A DNA stretch of 64,000 nucleotides, from contig NZ_LGSI01000016.1 of the NCBI RefSeq assembly GCF_001698815.1, forward strand, positions 47,135-111,134. Reading direction: 5' to 3'. The first letter of the stretch is position 1, and every line of letters starts with the position of its first letter. The notes beneath the pieces are model-generated. The model was not told where the DNA came from. It saw nothing but the letters and a program-made list of their open reading frames with translations, and ran no database searches. Made by a program: the position numbers and the translations under genes. Shown piece by piece: positions 56,415 through 64,000 of this stretch. The stretch is from Pseudomonas syringae. GTDB taxonomy: Bacteria; Pseudomonadota; Gammaproteobacteria; Pseudomonadales; Pseudomonadaceae.

Positions 56415-57095
56415 TTAGTGACGGCGCTTGAGCGTAGTCGTGGTCATTGCAGTCGTCTGCGGCGCGATATTTGGCGATTCCATCGCCAGGGCACGCTTGG
56501 CCTCGATGAACGTCTTGCTCCAGTACACATCGTCCAGGCTGTCGACGCGAACACCACCACTGCGACGGCTGCTAGAGTGAATGAACTGATTGTCGCCCAG
56601 GTAGATAGCTGCATGGCTGACGCGACCGCGACCGGCAGTGCTGAAGAACAGCAAATCACCCGGCTCAAGGTCATTGCGTTTAACCAGCGGCGCATCGATG
56701 TTGATCATGTCGCGGGAAGAACGCGGCAAGCTCAGGCCGGCTTTTTCGCGAAACAGATAACCGATGAAACCGCTGCAGTCGAAACCGGTGCTGGTTGAGG
56801 TGCCGCCGAAACGGTAGCGCGTACCGATCAGGGATTTGCCACGCTCAAGGATGCTGTCAGCCAGGGCTGGCAGTTGATAAGGCTTGTTGTCGGCAAACTG
56901 AGCCAGTTCGGCTTCAGTGGCCAGCTCTTCCTGCAACACCGAGCGATCGGAGCGGCTTACGGAGGACTGCGCAGCAATCTGCGTCTTGTACTGCTGTTGC
57001 TGCGTATCTTGTTGAGATACCGGCATATTGGCCGAGCAACCGAACAGTAGTGATACGAGTGCGAGAGGCACGAGGGGTGCGAAGCGAGCTAGCAT
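56415..57095 (-). CDS. NlpC/P60 peptidoglycan endopeptidase lipoprotein
   Basis: A 226-residue lipoprotein with signal and lipobox (LFGC near residue 20), a Gln-rich linker (about 28-70) and an NlpC/P60 domain (about 85-205). Catalytic residues: Cys in STGFDCSGFIGYLF, His in VSHAAIYLGDN, and FIHSSSRRSG. It is a tandem paralogue of the next gene (close identity across the domain, differing at the N terminus and tail). The start, 57095 or a GTG two codons earlier, lacks a clear ribosome-binding site. Confidence 0.9.
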   Translation of the reverse strand: MLARFAPLVPLALVSLLFGCSANMPVSQQDTQQQQYKTQIAAQSSVSRSDRSVLQEELATEAELAQFADNKPYQLPALADSILERGKSLIGTRYRFGGTSTSTGFDCSGFIGYLFREKAGLSLPRSSRDMINIDAPLVKRNDLEPGDLLFFSTAGRGRVSHAAIYLGDNQFIHSSSRRSGGVRVDSLDDVYWSKTFIEAKRALAMESPNIAPQTTAMTTTTLKRRH

Positions 57096-57169
57096 GGGCA
57101 CAACCGTGGCTGACTGTTAAGGTGGTGAGACTATGCCAACTATGATCCTCATTTGCAAATTCAATCGAA

Positions 57170-57934
57170 CTAAATGTGACTTACCAGTTCCGCCATGACA
57201 TGTACTGCTCGGCACTGCAAAAAAGCGTCCATCTGTGGACTCTGGTCAGTAGGCGTCAAATTTATCTCCGCCGTAAAACCGCCGCAAACCCTTGTCCTGA
57301 ATAGGGGTTCATGGATGTAGGGGAAGCTTGCGGTGGTACCGATACTGAGCACCGCATCGAAGCCTTTCGCCATCTGCTCGTACAGCGTTTCGAGCGCCAA
57401 CTCCGGTAACATTTCTTCAAACAAAACGACGGATGGTCGCAAAACGCCACCACATTTTCGGCAAAGCGGCGGCAATGGACGCTGTAAATGTTCACTCAGT
57501 TCGGGATCATCTGCACCACAGGACTGGCAAAACAACGGAGCAAGCTGACCGTGAATTTCGATCAGACGTTCCGGCGGGCTGCCCGCAGCGCGATGATAAC
57601 CATCGACATTTTGCGTCAGCACCCAGCACTCGGGCTTCTTGCGTTGCAGCTGGGCAATGGCGTAATGCGCTTCATTGGGCTGCGCGCCGAGGCAGGCCTT
57701 GCCGAGTTCCGCGATGTATTTCCAGCACAGCGCAGGATCGCGACGCAGCATCGGGCCGGACAGAGCCATTTCGATCGGCAGACCGTCGGCAGTCTTGTCG
57801 TTGTACAAACCGCCAACACCACGATAAGTCGGCAGACCGGAATCGGCAGACAGCCCGGCGCCTGTGATGATCAGAATTCGTTGGGCATGTCGCAACGCTG
57901 CTGCAACCTGCAACACCAACGCCTGATCTACCAC
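57170..57934 (-). CDS. Sir2-family NAD-dependent protein deacetylase
   Basis: A 254-residue sirtuin. Motifs: the NAD-binding GAGLSADSGLPTYRGVGG (about 25-42), TQNVDGYH, catalytic His in IEIHGQLAPLFCQSCG, and two zinc-type Cys pairs (CQSC and CRKCG). It removes acyl groups from lysines using NAD. The start is a GTG at 57934 overlapping the hda stop (GTGGTAG), so the gene is likely translated from the hda message. The substrate is unknown; coupling to hda invites the idea of a link to replication or metabolism, not shown here. Confidence 0.9.
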   Translation of the reverse strand: MVDQALVLQVAAALRHAQRILIITGAGLSADSGLPTYRGVGGLYNDKTADGLPIEMALSGPMLRRDPALCWKYIAELGKACLGAQPNEAHYAIAQLQRKKPECWVLTQNVDGYHRAAGSPPERLIEIHGQLAPLFCQSCGADDPELSEHLQRPLPPLCRKCGGVLRPSVVLFEEMLPELALETLYEQMAKGFDAVLSIGTTASFPYIHEPLFRTRVCGGFTAEINLTPTDQSPQMDAFLQCRAVHVMAELVSHI

Positions 57935-58632
57935 CCCAGCGTCTCTTTGAGGAACGGAATGGTCAGCTTGCGTTGCGCCTGCAAGGACGCTTGGTCGAGC
58001 CGCTCAAGCAGCTCGAACAACGCGCTCATGCTGCGTGTGCCGCGCGTCAGGATGAAATGCCCGACCTCATCGGTCAGGTGCAGCCCGCGTCGCGAGGCAC
58101 GCAGTTGCAGGGCGCGCAATTTGTCTTCGTCCGACAGGCCACGCATCTGGAACACCAGGGCCATGGTCAGGCGCGATTTGAGATCAGGGAGTTTGACCGG
58201 CAGTTCACGAGGCGATTGCGAAGCCGCAATCAACAGGCGACGTCCGCTGTCTCGCAGACGGTTGAACAAGTGGAACAAGGCTTCTTCCCACTCGGGCTTG
58301 CCCACGACCGCTTGCAGGTCGTCCAGGCACACCAGTTCGTATTGCGCGAGGTTGTCGAGGAGCTCGACCCCTTCATCAATGACTTCAGCCAGCGGCAGAT
58401 AAACCGCCGGCTCGCCCATCTGCTCGAAGCGCAGGCACGCAGCCTGCAACAGATGCGTGCGCCCTACGCCGTCCTTGCCCCAGAGATAAATCAGGCTTTC
58501 GGTCCAGCCTGCGTCGGCTTCGCACAGCCGCTCCACGTAGCCGAGTGCGGCGGCGTTGGCGCCTGGATAATAATTGATGAAGGTGGCGTCATCACGCAGA
58601 CGCACACCCAAGGGCAGCTGAATCGGTTTCAT
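57928..58632 (-). CDS. hda: DnaA regulatory inactivator Hda
   Basis: Hda, with the beta clamp, stimulates ATP hydrolysis by DnaA and prevents over-initiation. The 234-residue AAA+ protein starts MKPIQLPLGVRLRDDATFINYYPG, with the clamp-binding-like QLPLGV at residues 4-9. It has Walker A WGKDGVGRTHLL, Walker B LVCLDDLQAV, and a sensor region RLLIAASQSPRELP. The ATG at 58632 was chosen because it begins the conserved N terminus. It overlaps the sirtuin gene downstream. Confidence 0.93.
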   Translation of the reverse strand: MKPIQLPLGVRLRDDATFINYYPGANAAALGYVERLCEADAGWTESLIYLWGKDGVGRTHLLQAACLRFEQMGEPAVYLPLAEVIDEGVELLDNLAQYELVCLDDLQAVVGKPEWEEALFHLFNRLRDSGRRLLIAASQSPRELPVKLPDLKSRLTMALVFQMRGLSDEDKLRALQLRASRRGLHLTDEVGHFILTRGTRSMSALFELLERLDQASLQAQRKLTIPFLKETLGW

Positions 58633-58793
58633 GCTGGCTGAACAGCTCATGTGAGCCGTTAGGGGCCTCTGTGTAAAGTGTGCAAAGTTTATACCCGTGA
58701 CGCTGGGCACACAATGCGCGAGACCATAAGGAAAATCAAAGGTTTGCGTGCTTTGCAAGGTAGCCGAACGATTGCCGGGACAAATCCTGCAAT

Positions 58794-58831
58794 AAAAAAG
58801 GACGTGGGCACTTGTCGTGCGCCACGTCCTT
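58794..58831 (-). terminator. Intrinsic terminator of the perM-like gene
   Basis: Stem AAGGACGTGG (58798-58807) and CCACGTCCTT (58122-58131 of the next block, i.e. 58822-58831) with a further inner GCAC/GTGC pairing. An A-run at 58794-58799 gives the minus-strand transcript a U-tract, 20 bases beyond the perM stop. About 160 bases to hda hold its promoter. Confidence 0.85.
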
Positions 58832-58850
58832 CGCGATGCAGCTATTTGCC

Positions 58851-59924
58851 CTACAACTCAGGGTCGCCCATGCCGCCGTAGATGTCCGAGTCCTTATAAA
58901 GGTCATGAACATGTCGCACCAGAACCATGATCACCGCCGCCACCGGCAGCGCGAGGAGGATGCCGGTAAAACCGAACAGCTCGCCACCGGCGAGAATCGC
59001 GAAAATCACCGCCACCGGATGCAGGCCGATGCGATCCCCCACCAACAGCGGCGTGAGCACCATGCCTTCCAGCGCCTGGCCGACCATGAACACCGCAACG
59101 ATGCCTATCATCGGGTACAGGTCGCCGCCGAACTGGAACAGCCCGGCAATCAATGCCGCGCCAATACCGATCACGAAGCCCATATAAGGAACGATGGCAG
59201 CCAGACCGGCGATTACCCCGATCAACAGGCCCAGTTCCAGCCCAACCAGCATCAGGCCCGCCGCGTAGATCACGCCCAGCGCCACCATCACCAGCAATTG
59301 GCCACGGATAAACGCGCCCAGTACCTCATGACATTCGCCCGCCAGCTTGACGACCTGGCCTTCGCGATGACGCGGCAGCAGGCTGCGCACTTTGCCCATC
59401 ATCACGTCCCAGTCGCGCAGCAGGTAAAAGCACACCACCGGGATCAGCACCAGATTGGTGATCAGGCCAATCAGCGCCAGACTCGAGGCCGTCGCCTTGG
59501 ACAGGACAATACCGACGATGTCGCCGGTCTGGCCCATGTGCTCGGAGATCGCCGCCTTGACCTTGTCGAACTTCCAGAAACCGTCGGCAAGCCCGAATTT
59601 GGCCTGCGCCCACGGCAGCGCCGTGTGCTGCAACCAGTCGAGCATTTGCGGCGCCAGCTCATACAGACGGAACAATTGCTTGGCCAGCATCGGCACCAGG
59701 ACCAACAGCAGCGCCAGAAGAATCAAGGTGAACAGGGTAAACACCGCAACCACGCTCAAGGTCCGCGACAATCCGGCCTTTTCCAGGCGATCCGCCAGCG
59801 GGTCGCCCATATACGCCAGCAGCAGCGCAACCAGAAACGGCGTCAGAATCGCGTGCAACAGGTAAACAAACAGGAACAGCAGGACAATCCCGCCGAGCCA
59901 AAACCAGCGCCGTGTATCAGTCAT
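58851..59924 (-). CDS. AI-2E/PerM-family membrane transporter
   Basis: A 357-residue membrane protein with about eight hydrophobic helices, of the PerM/AI-2E family (DUF20). Seen: GGIVLLFLFVYLLHAILTPFLVALLLAYMGDPLADRLEK at the N terminus, VLRLYELAPQ-like soluble part, AAIVPYMGFVIGIGAALIAGL, and the closing ILLALPVAAVIMVLVRHVHDLY. Family members include a signal exporter and sodium/proton antiporters; which applies is unknown. ATG at 59924. It lies downstream of the DUF2066 gene (52 bases) on the same strand. Confidence 0.88.
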   Translation of the reverse strand: MTDTRRWFWLGGIVLLFLFVYLLHAILTPFLVALLLAYMGDPLADRLEKAGLSRTLSVVAVFTLFTLILLALLLVLVPMLAKQLFRLYELAPQMLDWLQHTALPWAQAKFGLADGFWKFDKVKAAISEHMGQTGDIVGIVLSKATASSLALIGLITNLVLIPVVCFYLLRDWDVMMGKVRSLLPRHREGQVVKLAGECHEVLGAFIRGQLLVMVALGVIYAAGLMLVGLELGLLIGVIAGLAAIVPYMGFVIGIGAALIAGLFQFGGDLYPMIGIVAVFMVGQALEGMVLTPLLVGDRIGLHPVAVIFAILAGGELFGFTGILLALPVAAVIMVLVRHVHDLYKDSDIYGGMGDPEL

Positions 59925-59976
59925 TAAAGTCCCTCAACTTCATAAAATGCAGCAGTGTTTGAAACATGACCTCCGC

Positions 59977-61044
59977 TTACCAGCGGAAGTGCAATTGTGG
60001 GCCCGTCGCTGGCACGATCAGCGGCGCGGCGCCCGGTGCAGCGGTCGTACCGTCAACTGGCGCGGCAGCTACCGGTACTGGCGCGACCTCTCCGGCCGGG
60101 ACTTCCTGCAACTTGGCCAGGGACAACTGCGAACGCAGCTGATCGGCGTTGGCGCTGACTTCATAAGTGATTCGCTCGCCATCGACGGATTTGAGACGTG
60201 CACCAAAAGGCTCAAGCAGACGCATCAGTTGCGCGTAACGCTCCAGATTCATGCCCTGCACCTCCAGCAACAAACCGCTGGCCGCGCCGGGCTTGACCAC
60301 GAAGCGCGGCGCCAGACGCTGACTTACCGCCAACAGCACGGCATCGGCCAATGCGTCGGACGTCGCGCCCGTGGCGGTGCCTTGTTCGCGTTGATCGCCC
60401 AGCCATAAACGCCATTTGCCCTGCCATTGGCCGCCTTCTTCCTTGGCGTGCACCGCCAGCAACGCATCGGCGCCATAGCGCTCGGACGCTTCTTTGAGCG
60501 GCGTCGCATCAGTGCCTTCAAGATTTTTCGCCGTACCCACGCCTTGCTCGCCAAGATCGGCCAGCGGCAGGCGCAACGGCAAGCCACGATGCTGGGCCGC
60601 ACGTCGCAGCGGTTCGGCCGAGCTCTGACCATCACCCACCAAATTCGAGCCATCGGTTGCGTCATTCAGCCACCAGCCAAGAATGGTCGGCCGGTTGCTG
60701 CCCCAGATCGGCAGACCGGCCTGGCGCAGCGAACGGTCGGTGCTGGCGGGATCGAAATCCACCAGCAGCGATTCCGGCGGACCGGCCTCATAGCCGAACT
60801 GGCTGATGATTTGTTGCGGATTCTTGCGCAGCTCGGCCAGCGCCGGGCCTTGTACTGACTTGGTGTCGCCGGTCAGACGCAACACCAGCGTATCCAGCGC
60901 GGCCTGGGTGGCGCGGGTGCGCTCATCCGGCGTCTGGCCGCTGACGGGCTCGCGCACCTGATAGAGATTGTTGACGGTTTCGGCGAAGCTCGGCAAACAG
61001 ATGAACGACAGGCAGCTGGCGAAGAATATTTTTGAGAGACCCAT
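59977..61044 (-). CDS. Secreted DUF2066-domain protein
   Basis: A 355-residue protein with a Sec signal (about 1-21, cut after SFA) followed by the DUF2066 domain (about 25-300; NNLYQVREPVSGQTPDERTRATQAALDTLVLRLTGD, GWWLNDATDGSNLVGDGQ) and an Ala/Pro-rich tail. Likely periplasmic; role unknown. It is divergent from purM, a common arrangement in Pseudomonas. The 346-base gap to purM holds both promoters and shows no gene. Confidence 0.88.
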   Translation of the reverse strand: MGLSKIFFASCLSFICLPSFAETVNNLYQVREPVSGQTPDERTRATQAALDTLVLRLTGDTKSVQGPALAELRKNPQQIISQFGYEAGPPESLLVDFDPASTDRSLRQAGLPIWGSNRPTILGWWLNDATDGSNLVGDGQSSAEPLRRAAQHRGLPLRLPLADLGEQGVGTAKNLEGTDATPLKEASERYGADALLAVHAKEEGGQWQGKWRLWLGDQREQGTATGATSDALADAVLLAVSQRLAPRFVVKPGAASGLLLEVQGMNLERYAQLMRLLEPFGARLKSVDGERITYEVSANADQLRSQLSLAKLQEVPAGEVAPVPVAAAPVDGTTAAPGAAPLIVPATGPQLHFRW

Positions 61045-61390
61045 AGACAGTTCCCGAACAGAAAAGCGGCAGAAAAATAACCGTAACTAGATGGCTGGCT
61101 TGTCTGAGACCGCAGAGCAAGGCCATTCATTCAAATTCAAGATGCAGGCTACACCTTATAGAGGCCTCGCCAAACGAGCCAGAGCGCTCAGGACCCGGTT
61201 TATTTTGTATCGATCAAGCCTGCCCGTCGGCCTAAGGATGGCCGCTGCCGCCCAAGCCTGATAAAATCGCGCGCCTTCGCAGACTGGCGATGGTGGCGGC
61301 CCGAAAAACTGCATTGCACGCAGGTGCAGTTTTCCAGTGGCCCCGCCGTTTCCGTCGATCCCACCCGAATCCCCCCTAAAGGCCTGGATT

Positions 61391-62449
61391 ATGAGCAAGC
61401 AACCCTCCCTGAGCTACAAAGACGCCGGTGTAGACATCGACGCCGGCGAAGCATTGGTCGAACGCATCAAGAGCGTTGCCAAGCGCACCAAGCGCCCGGA
61501 AGTCATGGGCGGTCTGGGTGGCTTCGGCGCCCTCTGCGAAATCCCGGCTGGCTACAAGCAGCCTGTGCTGGTTTCCGGCACCGACGGCGTCGGCACCAAG
61601 CTGCGCCTGGCCTTGAACCTGAACAAGCACGACACCATCGGCATCGATCTGGTCGCCATGTGCGTCAACGATCTGGTGGTGTGCGGCGCAGAGCCGTTGT
61701 TCTTCCTTGATTACTACGCCACCGGCAAGCTCAACGTCGAAACCGCTACCCAGGTAGTGACCGGCATCGGCGCTGGCTGTGAACTGGCGGGCTGCTCGCT
61801 GGTAGGCGGCGAAACCGCTGAAATGCCTGGCATGTACGAAGGCGAAGACTACGACCTGGCCGGCTTCTGTGTTGGCGTCGTAGAAAAAGCCGACATCATT
61901 GACGGTTCCAAGGTCGCAGCTGGCGATGCCCTGCTCGCCCTGCCGTCCTCCGGTCCGCACTCCAACGGTTACTCGCTGATCCGCAAGATCATCGAAGTGG
62001 CCGGTGCCGACATCGAAAACATCCAGCTCGACGGCAAGCCGCTGACCGAACTGCTGATGGCGCCAACCCGCATCTACGTCAAATCCCTGCTGAAGCTGAT
62101 CAAGGACACTGGCGCGGTAAAAGCCATGGCCCACATCACCGGCGGCGGTCTGCTGGACAACATCCCGCGCGTACTGCCTGAAGGCGCGCAAGCCGTGGTG
62201 GACGTCGCCAGCTGGCAGCGTCCAGCGGTATTCGACTGGTTGCAGCAGCAAGGCAACGTTGCCGAAAACGAGATGCACCGCGTGCTGAACTGCGGCGTAG
62301 GCATGGTCATCTGCGTCGCTCAAGAGCACGTTGAAACTGCACTGAACGTACTGCGCGAAGCCGGCGAGCAGCCTTGGGTGATCGGTCAGATCGCCACCGC
62401 TGCCGAAGGTGCTGCACAAGTCGAGCTGAAAAACCTCAAGGCGCACTGA
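61391..62449 (+). CDS. purM: Phosphoribosylformylglycinamidine cyclo-ligase
   Basis: PurM makes AIR from FGAM and ATP in purine synthesis. The 352-residue protein opens [27 protein letters not shown]; it has [14 protein letters not shown], the ATP-binding [50 protein letters not shown] region and [13 protein letters not shown]. The ATG at 61391 has AAAGG at about 9 bases; a longer frame adds 18 unlikely residues. Its TGA overlaps the purN start (TGATG), so they are coupled. Confidence 0.97.
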   Translation: MSKQPSLSYKDAGVDIDAGEALVERIKSVAKRTKRPEVMGGLGGFGALCEIPAGYKQPVLVSGTDGVGTKLRLALNLNKHDTIGIDLVAMCVNDLVVCGAEPLFFLDYYATGKLNVETATQVVTGIGAGCELAGCSLVGGETAEMPGMYEGEDYDLAGFCVGVVEKADIIDGSKVAAGDALLALPSSGPHSNGYSLIRKIIEVAGADIENIQLDGKPLTELLMAPTRIYVKSLLKLIKDTGAVKAMAHITGGGLLDNIPRVLPEGAQAVVDVASWQRPAVFDWLQQQGNVAENEMHRVLNCGVGMVICVAQEHVETALNVLREAGEQPWVIGQIATAAEGAAQVELKNLKAH

Positions 62450-63099
62450 TGCCTGCAACCTGTGATGTGGTGGTGCTGCTTTCCGGCACCGGCGGCAACC
62501 TGCAAGCCATGATCGACAGCTTCAAGGGCGGGAATCATCCCGTCCGCATCCGCGCGGTGATCTCCAACCGCGCCGATGCTTTCGGTCTGCAGCGCGCCCG
62601 CGATGCGGGTATCGAAGCCTGCGTACTTGACCACAAGGCTTATGACGGTCGCGAAGCGTTCGACGCCGCGCTGATCGAGCTGATTGACACCTTCCAGCCG
62701 CAACTCGTGGTGCTGGCCGGTTTCATGCGCATCCTCAGTGCCGGATTCGTCCGGCATTATCAGGGTCGCCTGCTGAACATCCACCCTTCCCTGCTTCCTC
62801 TCTATAAAGGCTTGCACACCCATCAACGGGTGCTGGAGGCTGGCGACGCCGAGCACGGCTGCAGCGTGCACTTCGTCACCGAGGAACTCGATGGAGGACC
62901 GCTGGTCGTACAGGCAGTGATTCCGGTAGAGTCCAACGACTCTGCGGCAAGTCTGGCGCAACGCGTTCATGCCCAGGAACATCAGATTTATCCGCTGGCC
63001 GTCCGCTGGTTTGCCGAAGGCCGCTTGAGCCTTGGCGAAGAAGGTGCATTATTGGACGGTCAGTTACTCGCGGCTCATGGCCACTTGATACGAACCTAG
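62449..63099 (+). CDS. purN: Phosphoribosylglycinamide formyltransferase
   Basis: PurN adds the formyl group of 10-formyl-tetrahydrofolate to GAR. The 216-residue protein has VVLLSGTGGNLQAMID near the N terminus, the catalytic Asn/His/Asp set in LAGFMRILSAGFV, LLNIHPSLLPLYKGLHTHQRVL and GCSVHFVTEELDGGPLV, and a normal C terminus. It begins one base inside the purM stop. The DUF3108 gene follows 8 bases later with AGGAGATATT as its ribosome-binding site. Confidence 0.97.
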   Translation: MPATCDVVVLLSGTGGNLQAMIDSFKGGNHPVRIRAVISNRADAFGLQRARDAGIEACVLDHKAYDGREAFDAALIELIDTFQPQLVVLAGFMRILSAGFVRHYQGRLLNIHPSLLPLYKGLHTHQRVLEAGDAEHGCSVHFVTEELDGGPLVVQAVIPVESNDSAASLAQRVHAQEHQIYPLAVRWFAEGRLSLGEEGALLDGQLLAAHGHLIRT

Positions 63100-63107
63100 G
63101 AGATATT

Positions 63108-63821
63108 ATGCGTCGCGCTTTGCTGTTCGCTTTCGCTCTGCTCGCACTGCCTGCCGCTCATGCCGCAGACCTGCAACCGTTCTCCGCCAGCTATACCGCC
63201 GACTGGAAGCAATTGCCCATGAGCGGCACTGCCGAGCGCAGCCTGGCAGCGGGTCCGAACGGCACCTGGACCTTGAATTTCAAGGCTTCCATGATGATTG
63301 CCAGCCTGACCGAAGTCAGCACGCTGAAGGTTGACAAAGACGTACTGCTGCCACAAACCTACAATTTTGAGCGTGGCGGCCTGGGCAAATCCAAGAAGGT
63401 CGACCTGGTGTTCGACTGGTCTACCAAGTTCGTGACCGGCACCGACCGCGGTGATGCGATCAAGCTGCCGCTCAATCGCGGCATTCTCGACAAATCGACT
63501 TACCAGCTGGCCCTGCAACATGATGTGGCCGCAGGCAAGAAGAGCATGAGCTACCAGGTCGTTGACGGCGATGAAGTCGACACCTATGACTTCCGCGTGC
63601 TGGGCTCGGAAAAGGTCGCTACCAAAGCCGGCCAGGTCGATGCCATCAAGGTCGAGCGCGTACGCGACCCGACACAAAGCAAGCGCATCACCGTCCTCTG
63701 GTTCGCCAAGGATTGGGATTACCTGCTGGTTCGCCTGCAACAGGTTGAAACCGACGGCAAGGAATACAACATCATGCTGCAAGACGGCACGGTGAATGGT
63801 AAAGCGGTCAAAGGCAGCTGA
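63108..63821 (+). CDS. Secreted DUF3108-domain protein
   Basis: A 237-residue protein with a Sec signal (1-19, cut after AHA) and a DUF3108 domain (about 22-230). The pattern PFSASYTADWKQLPMSGTAERSL, then repeated beta-strands, ends in VEVxRVRDPTQSKRITVLWFAKDWDYLLVRLQQVE. It is periplasmic and part of the purMN-linked unit; function unknown. The ATG at 63108 has AGGAG 8 bases upstream. A terminator follows its stop. Confidence 0.9.
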   Translation: MRRALLFAFALLALPAAHAADLQPFSASYTADWKQLPMSGTAERSLAAGPNGTWTLNFKASMMIASLTEVSTLKVDKDVLLPQTYNFERGGLGKSKKVDLVFDWSTKFVTGTDRGDAIKLPLNRGILDKSTYQLALQHDVAAGKKSMSYQVVDGDEVDTYDFRVLGSEKVATKAGQVDAIKVERVRDPTQSKRITVLWFAKDWDYLLVRLQQVETDGKEYNIMLQDGTVNGKAVKGS

Positions 63822-63846
63822 TTCGTCAGCCCTTCAACGCTGCACC

Positions 63847-63873
63847 AAGCCCCGCTTTTTAGCGGGGTTTTTT
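63847..63873 (+). terminator. Intrinsic terminator of purM-purN-DUF3108
   Basis: Stem AAGCCCCGCT (63847-63856) and AGCGGGGTTT (63861-63870), loop TTTT, T-tract to 63873, 25 bases after the stop. Confidence 0.92.
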
Positions 63874-63943
63874 ATGGGCGGATACCCGTATCTCACCATG
63901 TCGCTTACACCGCGATGTCGGCCAGCACATTGGATCCGTAGGA

Positions 63944-63957
63944 CCGGCTTTAGCCGG
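63944..63957. repeat. REP-type palindrome at the window end
   Basis: CCGGCTTTAGCCGG within a GTAGGAC-like context, typical of a third Pseudomonas REP class. The pair may continue beyond the window. The remaining 63874-64000 shows no gene. Confidence 0.6.
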
Positions 63958-64000
63958 GAGGGCGGAAGGTCTGACGACGCAACCGCTGCGAATGTACCGG

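Overview
The window is a stretch of core chromosome from a Pseudomonas of the fluorescens lineage. The evidence is gene content and order: the serC-pheA-hisC-tyrA/aroA-cmk-rpsA-ihfB block with a fused TyrA-AroA, the ubiG-mupP pair, an RbdA-type GGDEF/EAL protein, the gbu locus, and a full aerobic-type cob operon under a cobalamin riboswitch. High GC, frequent GTG starts and many 4-bp gene overlaps fit. The spacers carry Pseudomonas REP palindromes (GAGCGAGCTTGCTCGCGAA-like). I see no tRNA, rRNA, insertion sequence, integrase or CRISPR array.

Layout. 1-589: gene-free, compositionally different edge. 0.6-12.5 kb (minus): gyrA, then serC, pheA, hisC, tyrA-aroA, cmk, rpsA, ihfB and a LapA-domain gene, running from serine and aromatic biosynthesis into translation and nucleoid proteins. 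12.8-18.8 kb: methionine salvage (mtnA minus, mtaD plus), ubiG, mupP, an SDR gene and a diguanylate cyclase. 18.8-26.7 kb (minus): TenA-like protein, rbdA-like c-di-GMP regulator, ABC exporter, DsbA-like protein, trhO, bolA-family gene and a DUF2059 gene. 26.9-31 kb: fumC with a flavodoxin-fold oxidoreductase, EamA transporter, small DUF protein and tapT-like gene. 31-35 kb: guanidinobutyrate locus (LysR regulator, gbuA, SnoaL-like protein, NCS1 permease). 35-41.3 kb: small and poorly known genes, including an acyl-carrier-like protein lacking its serine, an overlooked 43-codon gene, EamA transporter, rmuC, Sel1-repeat protein, a gene-poor stretch with a DnaA-box-like cluster, and an orphan resembling a phage protein family. 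41.5-44.8 kb: fadL-family porin, glutathione peroxidase-like protein, MFS transporter with a coupled 39-codon membrane peptide gene. 45-54.2 kb (minus): cobO-cobB-bluB-cbiB-cobD-cobQ-cobU-cobT-cobC-cobS behind a cobalamin riboswitch. 54.4-64 kb: PQQ-type sugar dehydrogenase lipoprotein, two NlpC/P60 lipoproteins, sir2-like gene, hda, perM-like gene, DUF2066 gene, purM, purN and a DUF3108 gene.

How the genes work together. The serC-to-cmk block links serine, aromatic and histidine synthesis to ribosome production through near-continuous overlaps. mtaD and mtnA act in 5-methylthioadenosine salvage. The cob genes convert a cobyrinate intermediate to adenosylcobalamin, including synthesis of the lower ligand (BluB), and are expected to be switched off by cobalamin. 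The gbu genes import and hydrolyse guanidino compounds. Two genes affect c-di-GMP levels.

I did not find a clear large undescribed system. The best leads are small: the serine-less carrier-like protein at 35285, the phage-family orphan at 40842, the 39-codon peptide gene coupled to the MFS transporter at 43509, the coupled ORF pair and DnaA-box cluster at 39.1-39.8 kb, and the arrangement of REP pairs. All family assignments come from reading the translations; no database search was run.
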